Assembly: GCA_963530295.1 (NCBI GenBank)
Contig: CAUSCF010000011.1
Location: 1 to 64,000, forward strand
Source: JABCPE02 sp963530295
GTDB taxonomy: Bacteria > Bacteroidota > Bacteroidia > Flavobacteriales > Weeksellaceae
DNA length: 64,000 nucleotides
Reading direction: 5' to 3'
How positions within the stretch are numbered: position 1 is the first letter of the stretch; each line of letters begins with the position of its first letter. Positions 25,312 through 33,613 of the stretch are shown piece after piece. The notes under the pieces were generated by a model, which had not been told where the DNA came from, did no database searches, and worked only from the letters and a program-made list of their open reading frames with translations. The position numbers and the translations under genes were made by a program.

Positions 25312-26463
25312 CTATTCCGTTTTATAAATTTTATAATAAAAAACGGTCAGCAGGAAACCCAATCCTGAGAGTAAAACTCCTACAAGCGAAGGGTAATTGT
25401 AAGCCAAGCCCAAACTAAGAGGAATACCACCCAAGAACGCCCCCAGAGAGTTTGCGATGTTAAAAGCCGCCTGCATAAACGCTGCTGCCATCATTTCCGA
25501 GTTTTTGGCTGCGCGAAGCATCAGGATATTAAGCGGAGAACCTGCCGCCATAGACAGCGCCCCACAGATGAAAGTCAATACCAATGAAGCTGTTTGGTTT
25601 TCCGAAAACATAAACACCAAAAACAACAATACCACCATCATAAGAAGTAGCAAGGCTGTCGCTTTCACAGGGATGATTTTATCCGCGAGTTTTCCGCCGA
25701 GATAGTTCCCTACCACCATGCCAGCACCCGCCAAAACCATCAGATAAGAAATGTTTTCTGTTGGAAAACCAGAAACTTTCGTAAGTAAAGGAGCAATATA
25801 ACTAAACCAAGAGAAAAGCCCTCCGAAACCAATCGCTGCAATCCCTATGATATGCCACGCCTTGGGTGTTTTGAAAAATTCTAACTCTTGGCGAAGTCCC
25901 ACATTACGGAGATTTCCCATTTGAGGAAGCCATAATTTTAAAAATAAAACCGTGAGCAATCCTAAAACTGCCACAATCCCAAAAGCCACTCTCCAACCGA
26001 CCATCTGTCCGATGTAGTTCACCAGCGGAACCATCGCAAGATTTGCTACCGTAAGCCCTGAGAACATCGCAGCTATCGCCTGAGCCTGTTTGCCCTCTTG
26101 TGCTAATCTAGTCGCTACCACTGCTCCCACCCCGAAAAATGCCCCATGAGGCAGCCCCGACAAAAATCTAAAAGCGAGAAGCGTATAATATTCTGGTGCA
26201 ATGGCAGAAAGTCCATTGAACACGGTAAATAAAATCATCAGTGTGATGAGGGTTTTCTTTGGAGGATATTTGGATGAGAACGCCACCAAAATAGGCGCCC
26301 CTATCACCACGCCCAGCGCATAGGAAGAGATAAGATATCCTGCCTGTGGAATGGACACGCCCAGCGAATTTGCGACATCTGGAAGCAGTCCCATAATCAC
26401 AAATTCCGTAGTACCAATTCCTAAACCTCCCAACGCCAGAGGAAACAATTTTTTTGAAATCAT
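25312..26463 (-). CDS. MFS efflux transporter of the AraJ/YdhP (DHA1) type
   Basis: A 383-residue twelve-helix inner-membrane carrier. The N-terminal segment LGGLGIGTTEFVIMGLLPDVANSLGVSIPQAGYLIS is the hallmark of the DHA1 subgroup that includes AraJ, YdhP and related sugar or drug exporters; the motif A equivalent follows as YPPKKTLI. Another conserved part is GLPHGAFFGVGAVVATRLA. The exported compound is unknown. It starts just after the terminator of the EamA gene, so it needs its own promoter; I did not find a clear TAnnTTTG box. Confidence 0.88.
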   Translation of the reverse strand: MISKKLFPLALGGLGIGTTEFVIMGLLPDVANSLGVSIPQAGYLISSYALGVVIGAPILVAFSSKYPPKKTLITLMILFTVFNGLSAIAPEYYTLLAFRFLSGLPHGAFFGVGAVVATRLAQEGKQAQAIAAMFSGLTVANLAMVPLVNYIGQMVGWRVAFGIVAVLGLLTVLFLKLWLPQMGNLRNVGLRQELEFFKTPKAWHIIGIAAIGFGGLFSWFSYIAPLLTKVSGFPTENISYLMVLAGAGMVVGNYLGGKLADKIIPVKATALLLLMMVVLLFLVFMFSENQTASLVLTFICGALSMAAGSPLNILMLRAAKNSEMMAAAFMQAAFNIANSLGAFLGGIPLSLGLAYNYPSLVGVLLSGLGFLLTVFYYKIYKTE

Positions 26464-26480
26464 AAATATATTTTTTGGTT

Positions 26481-26515
26481 AAAAAAAGCTAAAAATACAT
26501 TGTATTTTAGCTTTG
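26481..26515 (-). terminator. Terminator of the EamA transporter gene
   Basis: Stem of about 12 pairs with one bulged A (26486-26499 with 26502-26514), followed on the reverse strand by a long T run. It lies between the EamA gene and the MFS gene that follows in the same direction. Confidence 0.75.
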
Positions 26516-26546
26516 GTTTGATTGTTTATTTTCTTTAATATAAATT

Positions 26547-27503
26547 TTATTTCTTTTTAAACTGAATATTCATGATAACTATCGCTATCAGAATAAGGAC
26601 AATTCCTACCCATTGGCTGAAAATCACGGTCTCACCTAAGATGAAAAAAGCCATCATCACAGAAACAGGAAGCTCCACAGAACTGATGATACTCCCCAGC
26701 CCCAGCCCTGTATGAGGGAAACCTGCATTCATAAGCAGTGGCGGAATAATCGTCCCAAAAAGAGCAATGACAATTCCCCATTTGGTGAAAATCCCAAAAT
26801 TAAAATCTTGGATAACATTATTTTCATTTATTCCAGAAAAAAGTTCTTTTGCCCATTGGAAATTATTTGGCCCAAACTGAGTAATGAAGCCAAAAACAGC
26901 CACTATAACAGCCCCGCCAAAAAGCATGTAAAGACTTCTTTTGTGCGGTGCAATGTGAGGAGCTATACGATTGGCAGTAAACATCGTAGTAGTAAAAGAT
27001 GAAGCCGCAAGTATGCCCCAAGCAATTCCTCGCCAGTCTATATTCAGGTCTGAGTGAAGCAAGTTGGTCGCCAAGACAGTCCCTGTAAGCACCACCGCCA
27101 CAGAAATGATTTTCTGCATGGATGGAACTACTTTATCCAAAAAGTATTCCAAAATCACGCCCATCCACACTGTCTGCATCAGCAAAACTATGGCAATGGA
27201 AACATTGATATACCGCACCGCGAGATAATAGAAAACGCTGGTCATCCCTAGAGAAGTCCCTGCCAGCATGAGTTTGACAATATCTGATTTAGAAGGGTTT
27301 TCGGTGGCTTCTTTATTTTTAAATTTGTAATAAAGACCGATGAAAAACATTCCCAAAATCCCAAAAACAAACTGCGAAGCAGTCACCTCCGCTGTGGTAT
27401 AATTTTCTGAATAGGCAAGTTTCACGAAAGTTGCCAGCATTCCGTAGCTGGTCGCTCCGAGTCCCACCAAAAGCACTCCCTTTAAAGTATTGTTTTGTGA
27501 CAT
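26547..27503 (-). CDS. EamA/DMT-family transporter
   Basis: A 318-residue inner-membrane protein with ten predicted helices arranged as two EamA repeats (about 9-145 and 160-318), the usual architecture of drug/metabolite exporters. Recognisable stretches are LVGLGATSYGMLATFVKLAY near the start and LGSIISSVELPVSVMMAFFILGE near the end. Substrate unknown. An in-frame ATG 18 bases upstream (27521) would add six residues; I prefer 27503 because a weak -7-like box (TATCTTTA, 27532-27539) leaves little leader for the longer form. Confidence 0.85.
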   Translation of the reverse strand: MSQNNTLKGVLLVGLGATSYGMLATFVKLAYSENYTTAEVTASQFVFGILGMFFIGLYYKFKNKEATENPSKSDIVKLMLAGTSLGMTSVFYYLAVRYINVSIAIVLLMQTVWMGVILEYFLDKVVPSMQKIISVAVVLTGTVLATNLLHSDLNIDWRGIAWGILAASSFTTTMFTANRIAPHIAPHKRSLYMLFGGAVIVAVFGFITQFGPNNFQWAKELFSGINENNVIQDFNFGIFTKWGIVIALFGTIIPPLLMNAGFPHTGLGLGSIISSVELPVSVMMAFFILGETVIFSQWVGIVLILIAIVIMNIQFKKK

Positions 27504-27559
27504 ATTTTCAGATTTTTTCAAAAAAAGTCCGTAAAGATAGGCTTTTTATTTTAAACCGA

Positions 27560-27591
27560 AATAAAAACAAAAGCCACTCAATAAGAGCGGC
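27560..27591 (-). terminator. Terminator of the WG-repeat lipoprotein gene
   Basis: Reverse-strand stem GCCGCTC/GAGTGGC (27585-27591 with 27573-27579, one G-T pair) and a 5-base loop, followed by a T-rich tract. Confidence 0.7.
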
Positions 27592-27600
27592 AAGGGAAAT

Positions 27601-28749
27601 TTATTTCTCGTCCTCATCGGGAGAGACTTTTCTTTTGGTTTCTAAATCAGGGCAGACTTGTGTAATTTGTCTTATCCATACCTTAGGAAACTTTTTTTGG
27701 GATTTATACTCATTCCCTTCATTATCCAAAATATATTCTTCTCCATCTCGTTTAGCCGCGTGATATACTCGGTTTCTACAATCAGCATGATCATTATACA
27801 ACAAATCATATATTGCAGGATACAGCACGCCTTCAGTTGTGGCATAGCCATATTTATTGTTTAGTTCAAGTGAGAAAAAACCATTATAAGATCCTATATC
27901 ATCATATTTTGTAGGAATAATTTCTTTACCACTTTCATTTACCAAACCTATTTTGCCATTATTCATTACCTTAAAGAAGGTTCCCAATAAGCCTCCTGTG
28001 CCATACAAAGGGAGAATACCTGCTATTTCATCATATTTGGGAGAGATAATCTGCTTTCCATCGATATCCAGAAGTTCTTCCTTTCCTTTGTAACCAGCTA
28101 TGATATAATTATTTTCAAAATCATATGCATAATCATAAATCGGTTCTACTATTGTTTTGTCTGCTCTTGAAATCCCAAACTTCCCATTTTTATAGAAAGA
28201 TTTGGCGGCTTTATACTCATCATATTTATAGAAAGGGAAATATCTTTCTCCTCCGAAACTTGACCCGAAAATAAGAATACTCCCGCCAATATAGGTGTAT
28301 TTTTCTAATAAAAGACTGTTATTTTTTTTGTCTAAACCTATTTTCAGCTTATCAATATTAGAACTAGAATAAACTAAAGGAATATAGATATCTTGGTTCG
28401 CAAAAGTAATTTCTAAACTTTTTTTCTTTCGTTTTCCTGTAAAAGTCTTATTTTCAATGACAAGGCTGTCATTCTTTAAAATAGGATAAGTGAGATGCAC
28501 CTTATTCGGTTCTTCAAATTTCACATCTACATAGTAGGTAGCCTGTATATCTTCATCCATATTAAACAATCTTAGCAAATGTGCTTTTCGCTGATAGGTA
28601 TCTCTTCCCAGCTCCAAATCAGACTTGGCATAATACCTGCCATCAAGCTTGCTCAAATCGTCTATTTTAGCAAAATAAGAAGTAAAAAAAGAAGGCGTAC
28701 ACGATACTAACATCAAACCCAATAAGGCAAAAATAATATCCTTTTTCAT
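27601..28749 (-). CDS. WG-repeat lipoprotein
   Basis: A 382-residue predicted lipoprotein: signal MKKDIIFALLGLMLVSC with Cys17 as the anchor residue. The N-terminal half (about 25-190) has no recognised domain. The C-terminal half carries three to four WG-type beta repeats, such as YKNGKFGISRADKTIVEPIYDYAYDF, LDIDGKQIISPKYDEIAG, MNNGKIGLVNESGKEIIPTKYDDIG and LNNKYGYATTEGVLYPAIYDLL. The repeats usually form a propeller-like or solenoid surface for binding. A longer frame starts at 28794, but it overlaps the promoter box at 28772-28779. Function unknown. Confidence 0.8.
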   Translation of the reverse strand: MKKDIIFALLGLMLVSCTPSFFTSYFAKIDDLSKLDGRYYAKSDLELGRDTYQRKAHLLRLFNMDEDIQATYYVDVKFEEPNKVHLTYPILKNDSLVIENKTFTGKRKKKSLEITFANQDIYIPLVYSSSNIDKLKIGLDKKNNSLLLEKYTYIGGSILIFGSSFGGERYFPFYKYDEYKAAKSFYKNGKFGISRADKTIVEPIYDYAYDFENNYIIAGYKGKEELLDIDGKQIISPKYDEIAGILPLYGTGGLLGTFFKVMNNGKIGLVNESGKEIIPTKYDDIGSYNGFFSLELNNKYGYATTEGVLYPAIYDLLYNDHADCRNRVYHAAKRDGEEYILDNEGNEYKSQKKFPKVWIRQITQVCPDLETKRKVSPDEDEK

Positions 28750-28771
28750 GATATATAAATATAATACAGAA

Positions 28772-28779
28772 CAAAAATA
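28772..28779 (-). promoter_or_regulatory. -7 promoter box of the WG-repeat lipoprotein gene
   Basis: TATTTTTG on the reverse strand, 22 bases before the start at 28749. Confidence 0.45.
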
Positions 28780-28781
28780 AT

Positions 28782-28812
28782 AAAAACCACCCAAAAAACT
28801 GGATGGTTTTTT
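28782..28812 (-). terminator. Terminator of the DUF3800 gene
   Basis: Reverse-strand stem with one mismatch (28782-28792 with 28801-28811), 8-base loop and a T-rich tail; 46 bases after the DUF3800 stop. Confidence 0.65.
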
Positions 28813-28857
28813 ATTTCAATGATAAATCAAAAAAAGAAAACCAAGTGTATTTTAGAT

Positions 28858-30006
28858 TTATTCTATTGTTTTTATTATTTTCTTTAACCCTTCATAATCC
28901 TTCAAAACATCAGTCTCATTCCCTGTCGCTAATTTAATAGCATTATTGGCTTCTCTTATTCGATTAAGCATTGGCATAATTACTCTATTTCCATGCTTAA
29001 TAAAAGATTGTATATCTTCCAATGAAGTCGGAATTTTATATCCCCGACTACTAGATGCAATAATTACCCCTCTATCTCTTAAATTTCCTATTATTTTGCT
29101 TCTAAAATATTCTTCATTCATCGGTTTATCTCTAATTGCATTAACATGTTTCATTAATTCTTTTGTTGAAATATAAGAATTGATAGTGTTTGTTTTTTGT
29201 AATAGGAGTAATAAATTTAACAACTTACATTGCTCTTGAACTATCTCATCCGAATTATTTTCATTTTTTTCAAGAAAATCTTGGACTCTAAGAAAACAAA
29301 CCTCTAATACCCTGTCATCAGACACATTGTCAGGAGTATCTCTTTTGAAATCATTAGAAACAAAAATACGAGGAAAGTGCTCTATATATGTAATTTTTGG
29401 TTCCAATAGATTTTTAAAATTTTCACTTTCATCCGATTTTTTTGTTTCATCATAAACATAACCTAGTGAACCAGAAATAAAATCAGCCAATTGTATTATT
29501 ATTGAATTATGACTATTTTGATGTTTAAATTCAATCCCTCCAAATAATGTTCTAGGGTGTTTTTTACTCACATAATTTTTAAACTCAAGCATAAATTTGT
29601 TTGAGCCATGTTCATCCACATTTAATGTTATATTATTAAATGTTTTAAATAATTCTTGATAGAGTAAATTGTTAATAAATTTGTAAAAACTTTTCTTATA
29701 TTGAAACCCTTTTGTTTGTAATTCTCTTTTATCTATGACAACAGCAAATATTGAAAAATCTAGTTCTTTTATTTCATCAAGAATAAGTTTTCTTCTTCCA
29801 TGATTTGAAGCTACTTTACTTGATTTTATCTCTCCCTTCTGAAAGTATTTCTTCCTAATTATTTCTAGCTTTTCTTCCAACTCAGTAACTTTTTCAATTC
29901 CTTTTACCAAAACACAAGATACTATAAAATGTGATCCTTGTGTTTTAAAATCAAAAGAATTATTACCAAACTCATCTACAAAACCAATAGTATCCATAAT
30001 AATCAT
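28858..30006 (-). CDS. DUF3800 protein with C-terminal winged helix
   Basis: A 382-residue protein with no signal peptide. The first 215 residues match DUF3800, an RNase H-like fold family: acidic motif GFVDEFGN near the N-terminus, a second acidic stretch LNVDEHGSN (about 147-155), and QLADFISGS (about 191-199). Residues about 275-340 look like a winged helix (ISTKELMKHV, then EEYFRSKIIGNLRDRGVIIA and SSRGYKIP). A nuclease-like core joined to a DNA-binding domain suggests a nucleic-acid-directed role, possibly defence (inference). Its base composition is visibly more AT-rich than groEL beside it, it begins just past the groEL terminator, and I see no standard promoter box. A start at 29997 (second ATG) is equally possible. 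Confidence 0.75.
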   Translation of the reverse strand: MIIMDTIGFVDEFGNNSFDFKTQGSHFIVSCVLVKGIEKVTELEEKLEIIRKKYFQKGEIKSSKVASNHGRRKLILDEIKELDFSIFAVVIDKRELQTKGFQYKKSFYKFINNLLYQELFKTFNNITLNVDEHGSNKFMLEFKNYVSKKHPRTLFGGIEFKHQNSHNSIIIQLADFISGSLGYVYDETKKSDESENFKNLLEPKITYIEHFPRIFVSNDFKRDTPDNVSDDRVLEVCFLRVQDFLEKNENNSDEIVQEQCKLLNLLLLLQKTNTINSYISTKELMKHVNAIRDKPMNEEYFRSKIIGNLRDRGVIIASSSRGYKIPTSLEDIQSFIKHGNRVIMPMLNRIREANNAIKLATGNETDVLKDYEGLKKIIKTIE

Positions 30007-30013
30007 ATTTTTA

Positions 30014-30044
30014 TAAAAAAACTAACAGCACAGAGCTGTTAGCT
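30014..30044 (-). terminator. Terminator of groEL
   Basis: Perfect 8-base stem (30022-30029 with 30035-30042), 5-base loop and, on the reverse strand, a run of seven T. It lies between groEL and the DUF3800 gene. Confidence 0.85.
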
Positions 30045-30060
30045 TTTAAGTTATTATTTA

Positions 30061-31689
30061 TTACATCATTCCTGGCATACCGCCTCCCATTGGTGGCATT
30101 GGTGCTTCAGGTTTTGGGATTTCTGTGATGACACACTCGGTAGTAAGAAGCATACCTGCTACAGATGCCGCGTTTTCTAGGGCTACACGAGTCACCTTCG
30201 TAGGGTCTATGATTCCTGCTTCCAGCATGTTTACAAACTCATCAGTTTTTGCATTGTACCCAAAATCTGCCTTTCCTTCTGATACTTTCGCTACGATTAC
30301 AGAACCTTCGCCGCCTGCATTCGCTACGATTTGTCTTAGCGGCTCTTCTATCGCTCTTTTCACGATTTTGATACCTGTGTTTTCATCTTGGTTCACTCCG
30401 TGAAGATTGTTCAGAGATTCTATCGCTCTTACAAGGGCAACTCCTCCACCTGCTACGATACCTTCTTCTACAGCGGCTCTCGTCGCATGCAGGGCATCAT
30501 CTACTCGGTCTTTTTTCTCTTTCATCTCCACTTCAGAAGCAGCACCTACATAAAGCACGGCAACACCACCTGCCAATTTGGCCAATCTTTCTTGAAGTTT
30601 TTCTTTGTCATAGTCAGAAGTTGTAGATTCTAACTGCGCTTTGATTTGGTTTACTCTCGCTTTGATTTGGGCATCATCTCCAGCTCCGTTTACGATAGTC
30701 GTATTATCTTTGTCAATCACTACTTTTTCAGCCTTACCAAGAAGCTCGATAGAAGCATTTTCCATAGTGAAACCTCTTTCTTCAGAAATCACCTGTCCGC
30801 CTGTAAGGATAGCGATATCTTCTAACATAGCTTTTCTTCTGTCACCGAAACCAGGCGCTTTCACAGCGGCGATTTTAAGCGAACCTCTTAGTTTGTTCAC
30901 AACTAAAGTTGCCAAAGCCTCGCCTTCTACTTCTTCGGAAATAATCAATAAAGATTTTCCCTGCTGAGCCACAGGCTCTAAAACTGGAAGCAGCTCCTTC
31001 ATAGAAGAGATTTTTTTCTCTACTAAAAGAATATATGGGTTGTCCAATTCTGCCACCATTTTGTCTGGATTAGTCACGAAATATGGCGATTGGTAACCTC
31101 TGTCAAACTGCATACCTTCCACCACATCTACCGTAGTGTCTATTCCTTTCGCTTCTTCTACGGTGATTACTCCTTCTTTTCCTACTTTCGCGAAAGCATC
31201 AGCGATAAGTCCACCGATAGTTTCATCATTGTTAGCAGAAACAGAAGCTACTTGCTTGATTTTATCATTGTTATCTCCTACTTGCTGAGACTGAGATTTT
31301 AGGTTTTCTACCACCGCAGAAACAGCCTTGTCGATTCCTCTTTTCAGGTCCATTGGGTTTGCTCCTGCCGCCACATTTTTCAGCCCTTCTCTCACGATAG
31401 CCTGAGCCAAAACAGTAGCCGTAGTTGTTCCATCTCCTGCGATGTCATTGGTTTTAGAAGCTACTTCTTTTACCATCTGAGCACCCATGTTTTCTACTTT
31501 GTCTTCCAGCTCTATTTCTTTCGCTACAGAAACTCCGTCTTTGGTCACATGTGGAGCGCCGAAAGATTTCTCAATCACTACATTTCGCCCTTTAGGCCCT
31601 AATGTCACTTTTACTGCATTCGCCAATGCATCTACACCTCTTTTTAATGCGTCTCTTGATTCAATATCAAATTTAATTTCTTTTGCCAT
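30061..31689 (-). CDS. groL: Chaperonin GroEL
   Basis: The 542-residue 60-kDa chaperonin subunit that forms the double-ring folding chamber. It has the standard ATP-binding segments (VTLGPKGRNVVIEKSFGAP, GDGTTTATVLAQ with the catalytic Asp), the apical domain, GGVAVLYVGAASEVEMKEKKDRVDDA, and the flexible GGM tail (PMGGGMPGMM). All parts look intact. It is the last gene of a reverse-strand run that begins with groES, but two unrelated genes separate the two chaperonin genes. A strong terminator follows. Confidence 0.98.
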   Translation of the reverse strand: MAKEIKFDIESRDALKRGVDALANAVKVTLGPKGRNVVIEKSFGAPHVTKDGVSVAKEIELEDKVENMGAQMVKEVASKTNDIAGDGTTTATVLAQAIVREGLKNVAAGANPMDLKRGIDKAVSAVVENLKSQSQQVGDNNDKIKQVASVSANNDETIGGLIADAFAKVGKEGVITVEEAKGIDTTVDVVEGMQFDRGYQSPYFVTNPDKMVAELDNPYILLVEKKISSMKELLPVLEPVAQQGKSLLIISEEVEGEALATLVVNKLRGSLKIAAVKAPGFGDRRKAMLEDIAILTGGQVISEERGFTMENASIELLGKAEKVVIDKDNTTIVNGAGDDAQIKARVNQIKAQLESTTSDYDKEKLQERLAKLAGGVAVLYVGAASEVEMKEKKDRVDDALHATRAAVEEGIVAGGGVALVRAIESLNNLHGVNQDENTGIKIVKRAIEEPLRQIVANAGGEGSVIVAKVSEGKADFGYNAKTDEFVNMLEAGIIDPTKVTRVALENAASVAGMLLTTECVITEIPKPEAPMPPMGGGMPGMM

Positions 31690-31719
31690 TTTTTTAAATT
31701 ATATTTTAAAGCTATTTTT

Positions 31720-32559
31720 TTAAACAATACTTAACAAAAATTCTATCATCTCTGGATTTCTGTGGTCAAAAATAAGTGGTTTTCTCTCATCCATCTGGCT
31801 GATTATTTCTCTATCTTCGGCTGAAAGCTGAAAATCAAAAATATCAATATTTTGTGCCATTCTGTCTTTGTTAGCGGATTTCGGAATAAGAATTATATCA
31901 TTTTCAAATAAATAGCGAAGTGCTACTTGCGCTACTGATTTTCCATATTTCTCACCGATTTTTTTCAGTACAGGATTATTGAAAAAATCATTTTTTCCCT
32001 CTGCAAGAGGCCCCCAAGACATCAGTTTGGTATCGTGTTTTTTCATAATTTCCTGCAACTCTCTCTGCTGGTGGAAAACATGAGTTTCTACCTGATTAAC
32101 GGCTGGTTTTACCTCAGCGAAATGAGCCAAATCCAAATATCTGTCTGCATAAAAATTACTTACACCTAGCGCACGGATTTTTCCTTCTTTATAGGCTTCT
32201 TCCATTGCTCTATACGCTCCGTAATAGTCATTTATAGGCTGATGAATAAGTAATAAATCTATATAGTCCGTTTGTAATTTTTCCAAAGATTTGTCAATGG
32301 ATAATTTCGCTTTTTCATACCCGAAATTACTTGGCCATATCTTTGTAGTGAGAAAAAATTCTTTTCTATCAATACCACTTTTTTTAACTGCATTTCCTAC
32401 CCCTTCTTCATTTTGGTAGATTTGAGCCGTATCAATGGAACGATATCCTACTGAAATAGCATCAGAAACACATCGCTCACATTCTTCTGGCGAAACCTGA
32501 AACACCCCATATCCTAACTGTGGCATTTCTACACCATTATTTAAAGTTATTTTTTTCAT
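31720..32559 (-). CDS. Aldo/keto reductase
   Basis: A 279-residue NADPH-dependent oxidoreductase with a TIM-barrel AKR fold. The catalytic tetrad is complete: Asp43 and Tyr48 (SIDTAQIYQNE), Lys73 (TTKIW) and His106 (LLIHQP). The coenzyme-binding end IPKSANKDRMAQN (about 226-238) is also present. It resembles the bacterial 2,5-diketogluconate reductase / YtbE group that reduces small aldehydes and ketones; the physiological substrate is not evident. It lies between the 178-residue gene and groEL, 30 bases from groEL, in the chaperonin run. Confidence 0.93.
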   Translation of the reverse strand: MKKITLNNGVEMPQLGYGVFQVSPEECERCVSDAISVGYRSIDTAQIYQNEEGVGNAVKKSGIDRKEFFLTTKIWPSNFGYEKAKLSIDKSLEKLQTDYIDLLLIHQPINDYYGAYRAMEEAYKEGKIRALGVSNFYADRYLDLAHFAEVKPAVNQVETHVFHQQRELQEIMKKHDTKLMSWGPLAEGKNDFFNNPVLKKIGEKYGKSVAQVALRYLFENDIILIPKSANKDRMAQNIDIFDFQLSAEDREIISQMDERKPLIFDHRNPEMIEFLLSIV

Positions 32560-32595
32560 ATTTTTATTTTGAATTTTATTTTAAATTATAATCTT

Positions 32596-33132
32596 TTATG
32601 CAATTTGGACAATTCTACATTTTTCGCAGAGAGGATAGGATTCCACAAAGTTTTTGATTTTTTCCTTCGCTTCTGCAAAACTTCCATTGATGTAGAAATA
32701 TAGAGCCGTCTCGGTGCTTCCCTCAAAATAAGAAGTCACCACTATCTCATCGTTTAGTGCTTCTTCAATATTTTTATAAACCTCGTTAATATCACAGTTC
32801 TGATAAACCTCCTCTGGTAGATCTGTTCCGTTAATATAAATTGCCAATCCTTCTGCTGTTCCTACTTCTTGGGAAAAATCTTCGCCGTATAGTTTAGAAC
32901 CTTTCGGAATACCGATTTCTTCTAGTTTGTGTAGTAACTCCTTCACGGCTTCAGGACTATTGAGTTCCAGCTCAATATCACAATACTCCACCTCTCCATT
33001 CTTATCCATCATAGTACCGCCTCCAGATGTCGCTCCTAAATTTCCTTCTGATAGAAATTCTTCTATCAAATCCTCCAAATCGTGCCTATCAAAAGGCTGT
33101 AATTTAGCATTTAGCTGTAGTGTATAGAACAT
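32596..33132 (-). CDS. Unassigned 178-residue acidic protein between groES and the AKR gene
   Basis: I cannot name a characterised family. The protein is cytosolic (no signal), acidic, and seems to have two alpha/beta halves: about 1-85 (LQLNAKLQPFDRHDLEDLIE, a Gly-rich GATSGGGTMM segment, then EYCDIELELNS) and about 90-178 (GLAIYINGTDLPEEVYQ, then TALYFYINGSF and the C-terminal YPLCEKCRIVQIA). The halves could each be ferredoxin-like. A CxxC pair sits near the C-terminus. The gene starts 13 bases after groES and is followed 36 bases later by the aldo/keto reductase, so it is probably transcribed with the chaperonins. No function is proposed. Confidence 0.75.
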   Translation of the reverse strand: MFYTLQLNAKLQPFDRHDLEDLIEEFLSEGNLGATSGGGTMMDKNGEVEYCDIELELNSPEAVKELLHKLEEIGIPKGSKLYGEDFSQEVGTAEGLAIYINGTDLPEEVYQNCDINEVYKNIEEALNDEIVVTSYFEGSTETALYFYINGSFAEAKEKIKNFVESYPLCEKCRIVQIA

Positions 33133-33145
33133 GATATTTTATTTT

Positions 33146-33424
33146 TTATCCTAAAATTCCTAACAAATCAGACTCTCTTATGATAAGATAATCCTTGCCG
33201 TCTAATTTTAATTCTTGCCCAGCATATTTTCCATAAAGAACTTTGTCTCCTACTTTCACAGTAAGCGGCTCATCTTTTTTACCGTTTCCTACGGCTACTA
33301 CTACGCCTTCCTGTGGTTTTTCTTTTGCTGTATCTGGAATGATCAATCCTGATGCTGTCTTTGTCTCTGCTGGAGCTGGTTCTACCAATACTCTGTCTGC
33401 TAATGGTTTAAAATTTACTGCCAT
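33146..33424 (-). CDS. groS: Co-chaperonin GroES
   Basis: A 92-residue 10-kDa co-chaperonin that caps the GroEL ring. Standard features are FKPLADRVLVEPAPAE near the start, the mobile loop TKTASGLIIPDTAKEKPQ (about 19-36), and KVGDKVLYGKYAG. An in-frame ATG at 33499 would add 25 residues not found in the family, so 33424 is the start. First gene of the reverse-strand run groES / 178-residue protein / AKR / groEL. Confidence 0.97.
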   Translation of the reverse strand: MAVNFKPLADRVLVEPAPAETKTASGLIIPDTAKEKPQEGVVVAVGNGKKDEPLTVKVGDKVLYGKYAGQELKLDGKDYLIIRESDLLGILG

Positions 33425-33493
33425 AATTATTTCTTTTATTAAATGATTTAATTTTTGAATGTTACTCTCTAAATTTATACCAAAATCAAATTG

Positions 33494-33507
33494 TGACATT
33501 TTTGTCA
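33494..33507. promoter_or_regulatory. Perfect inverted repeat upstream of groES (possible operator)
   Basis: TGACA-TTTT-TGTCA, a 5-base perfect inverted repeat with a 4-base spacer, 70 bases before groES and 107 before the divergent antiporter gene. A further TGACA half-site lies at 33535-33539. It does not match the CIRCE heat-shock element. A regulatory role is a guess from position. Confidence 0.35.
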
Positions 33508-33524
33508 GTTTTCCTTACTTTATG

Positions 33525-33558
33525 AATGAAAATTTGACATACCTATGAATTTTTCATT
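33525..33558. repeat. Inverted repeat in the groES / antiporter divergent region
   Basis: AATGAAAATT (33525-33534) and AATTTTTCATT (33548-33558) form an imperfect inverted repeat with a 13-base spacer that contains the TGACA half-site. It may be a second control site or simply AT-rich sequence. Confidence 0.3.
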
Positions 33559-33613
33559 GCTTTTTTAACAAAAATTTAGTATATTGCGAAAACTTAAACT
33601 TAATATTTAATAT

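Noticed and set aside
33425..33499. N-terminal extension of groES to an upstream ATG
   Set aside because: The extra 25 residues are not part of any GroES and overlap the control region; the conserved start is at 33424.
33425..33613. CIRCE heat-shock element upstream of groES
   Set aside because: No TTAGCACTC-N9-GAGTGCTAA sequence is present; only the unrelated TGACA repeats are seen.
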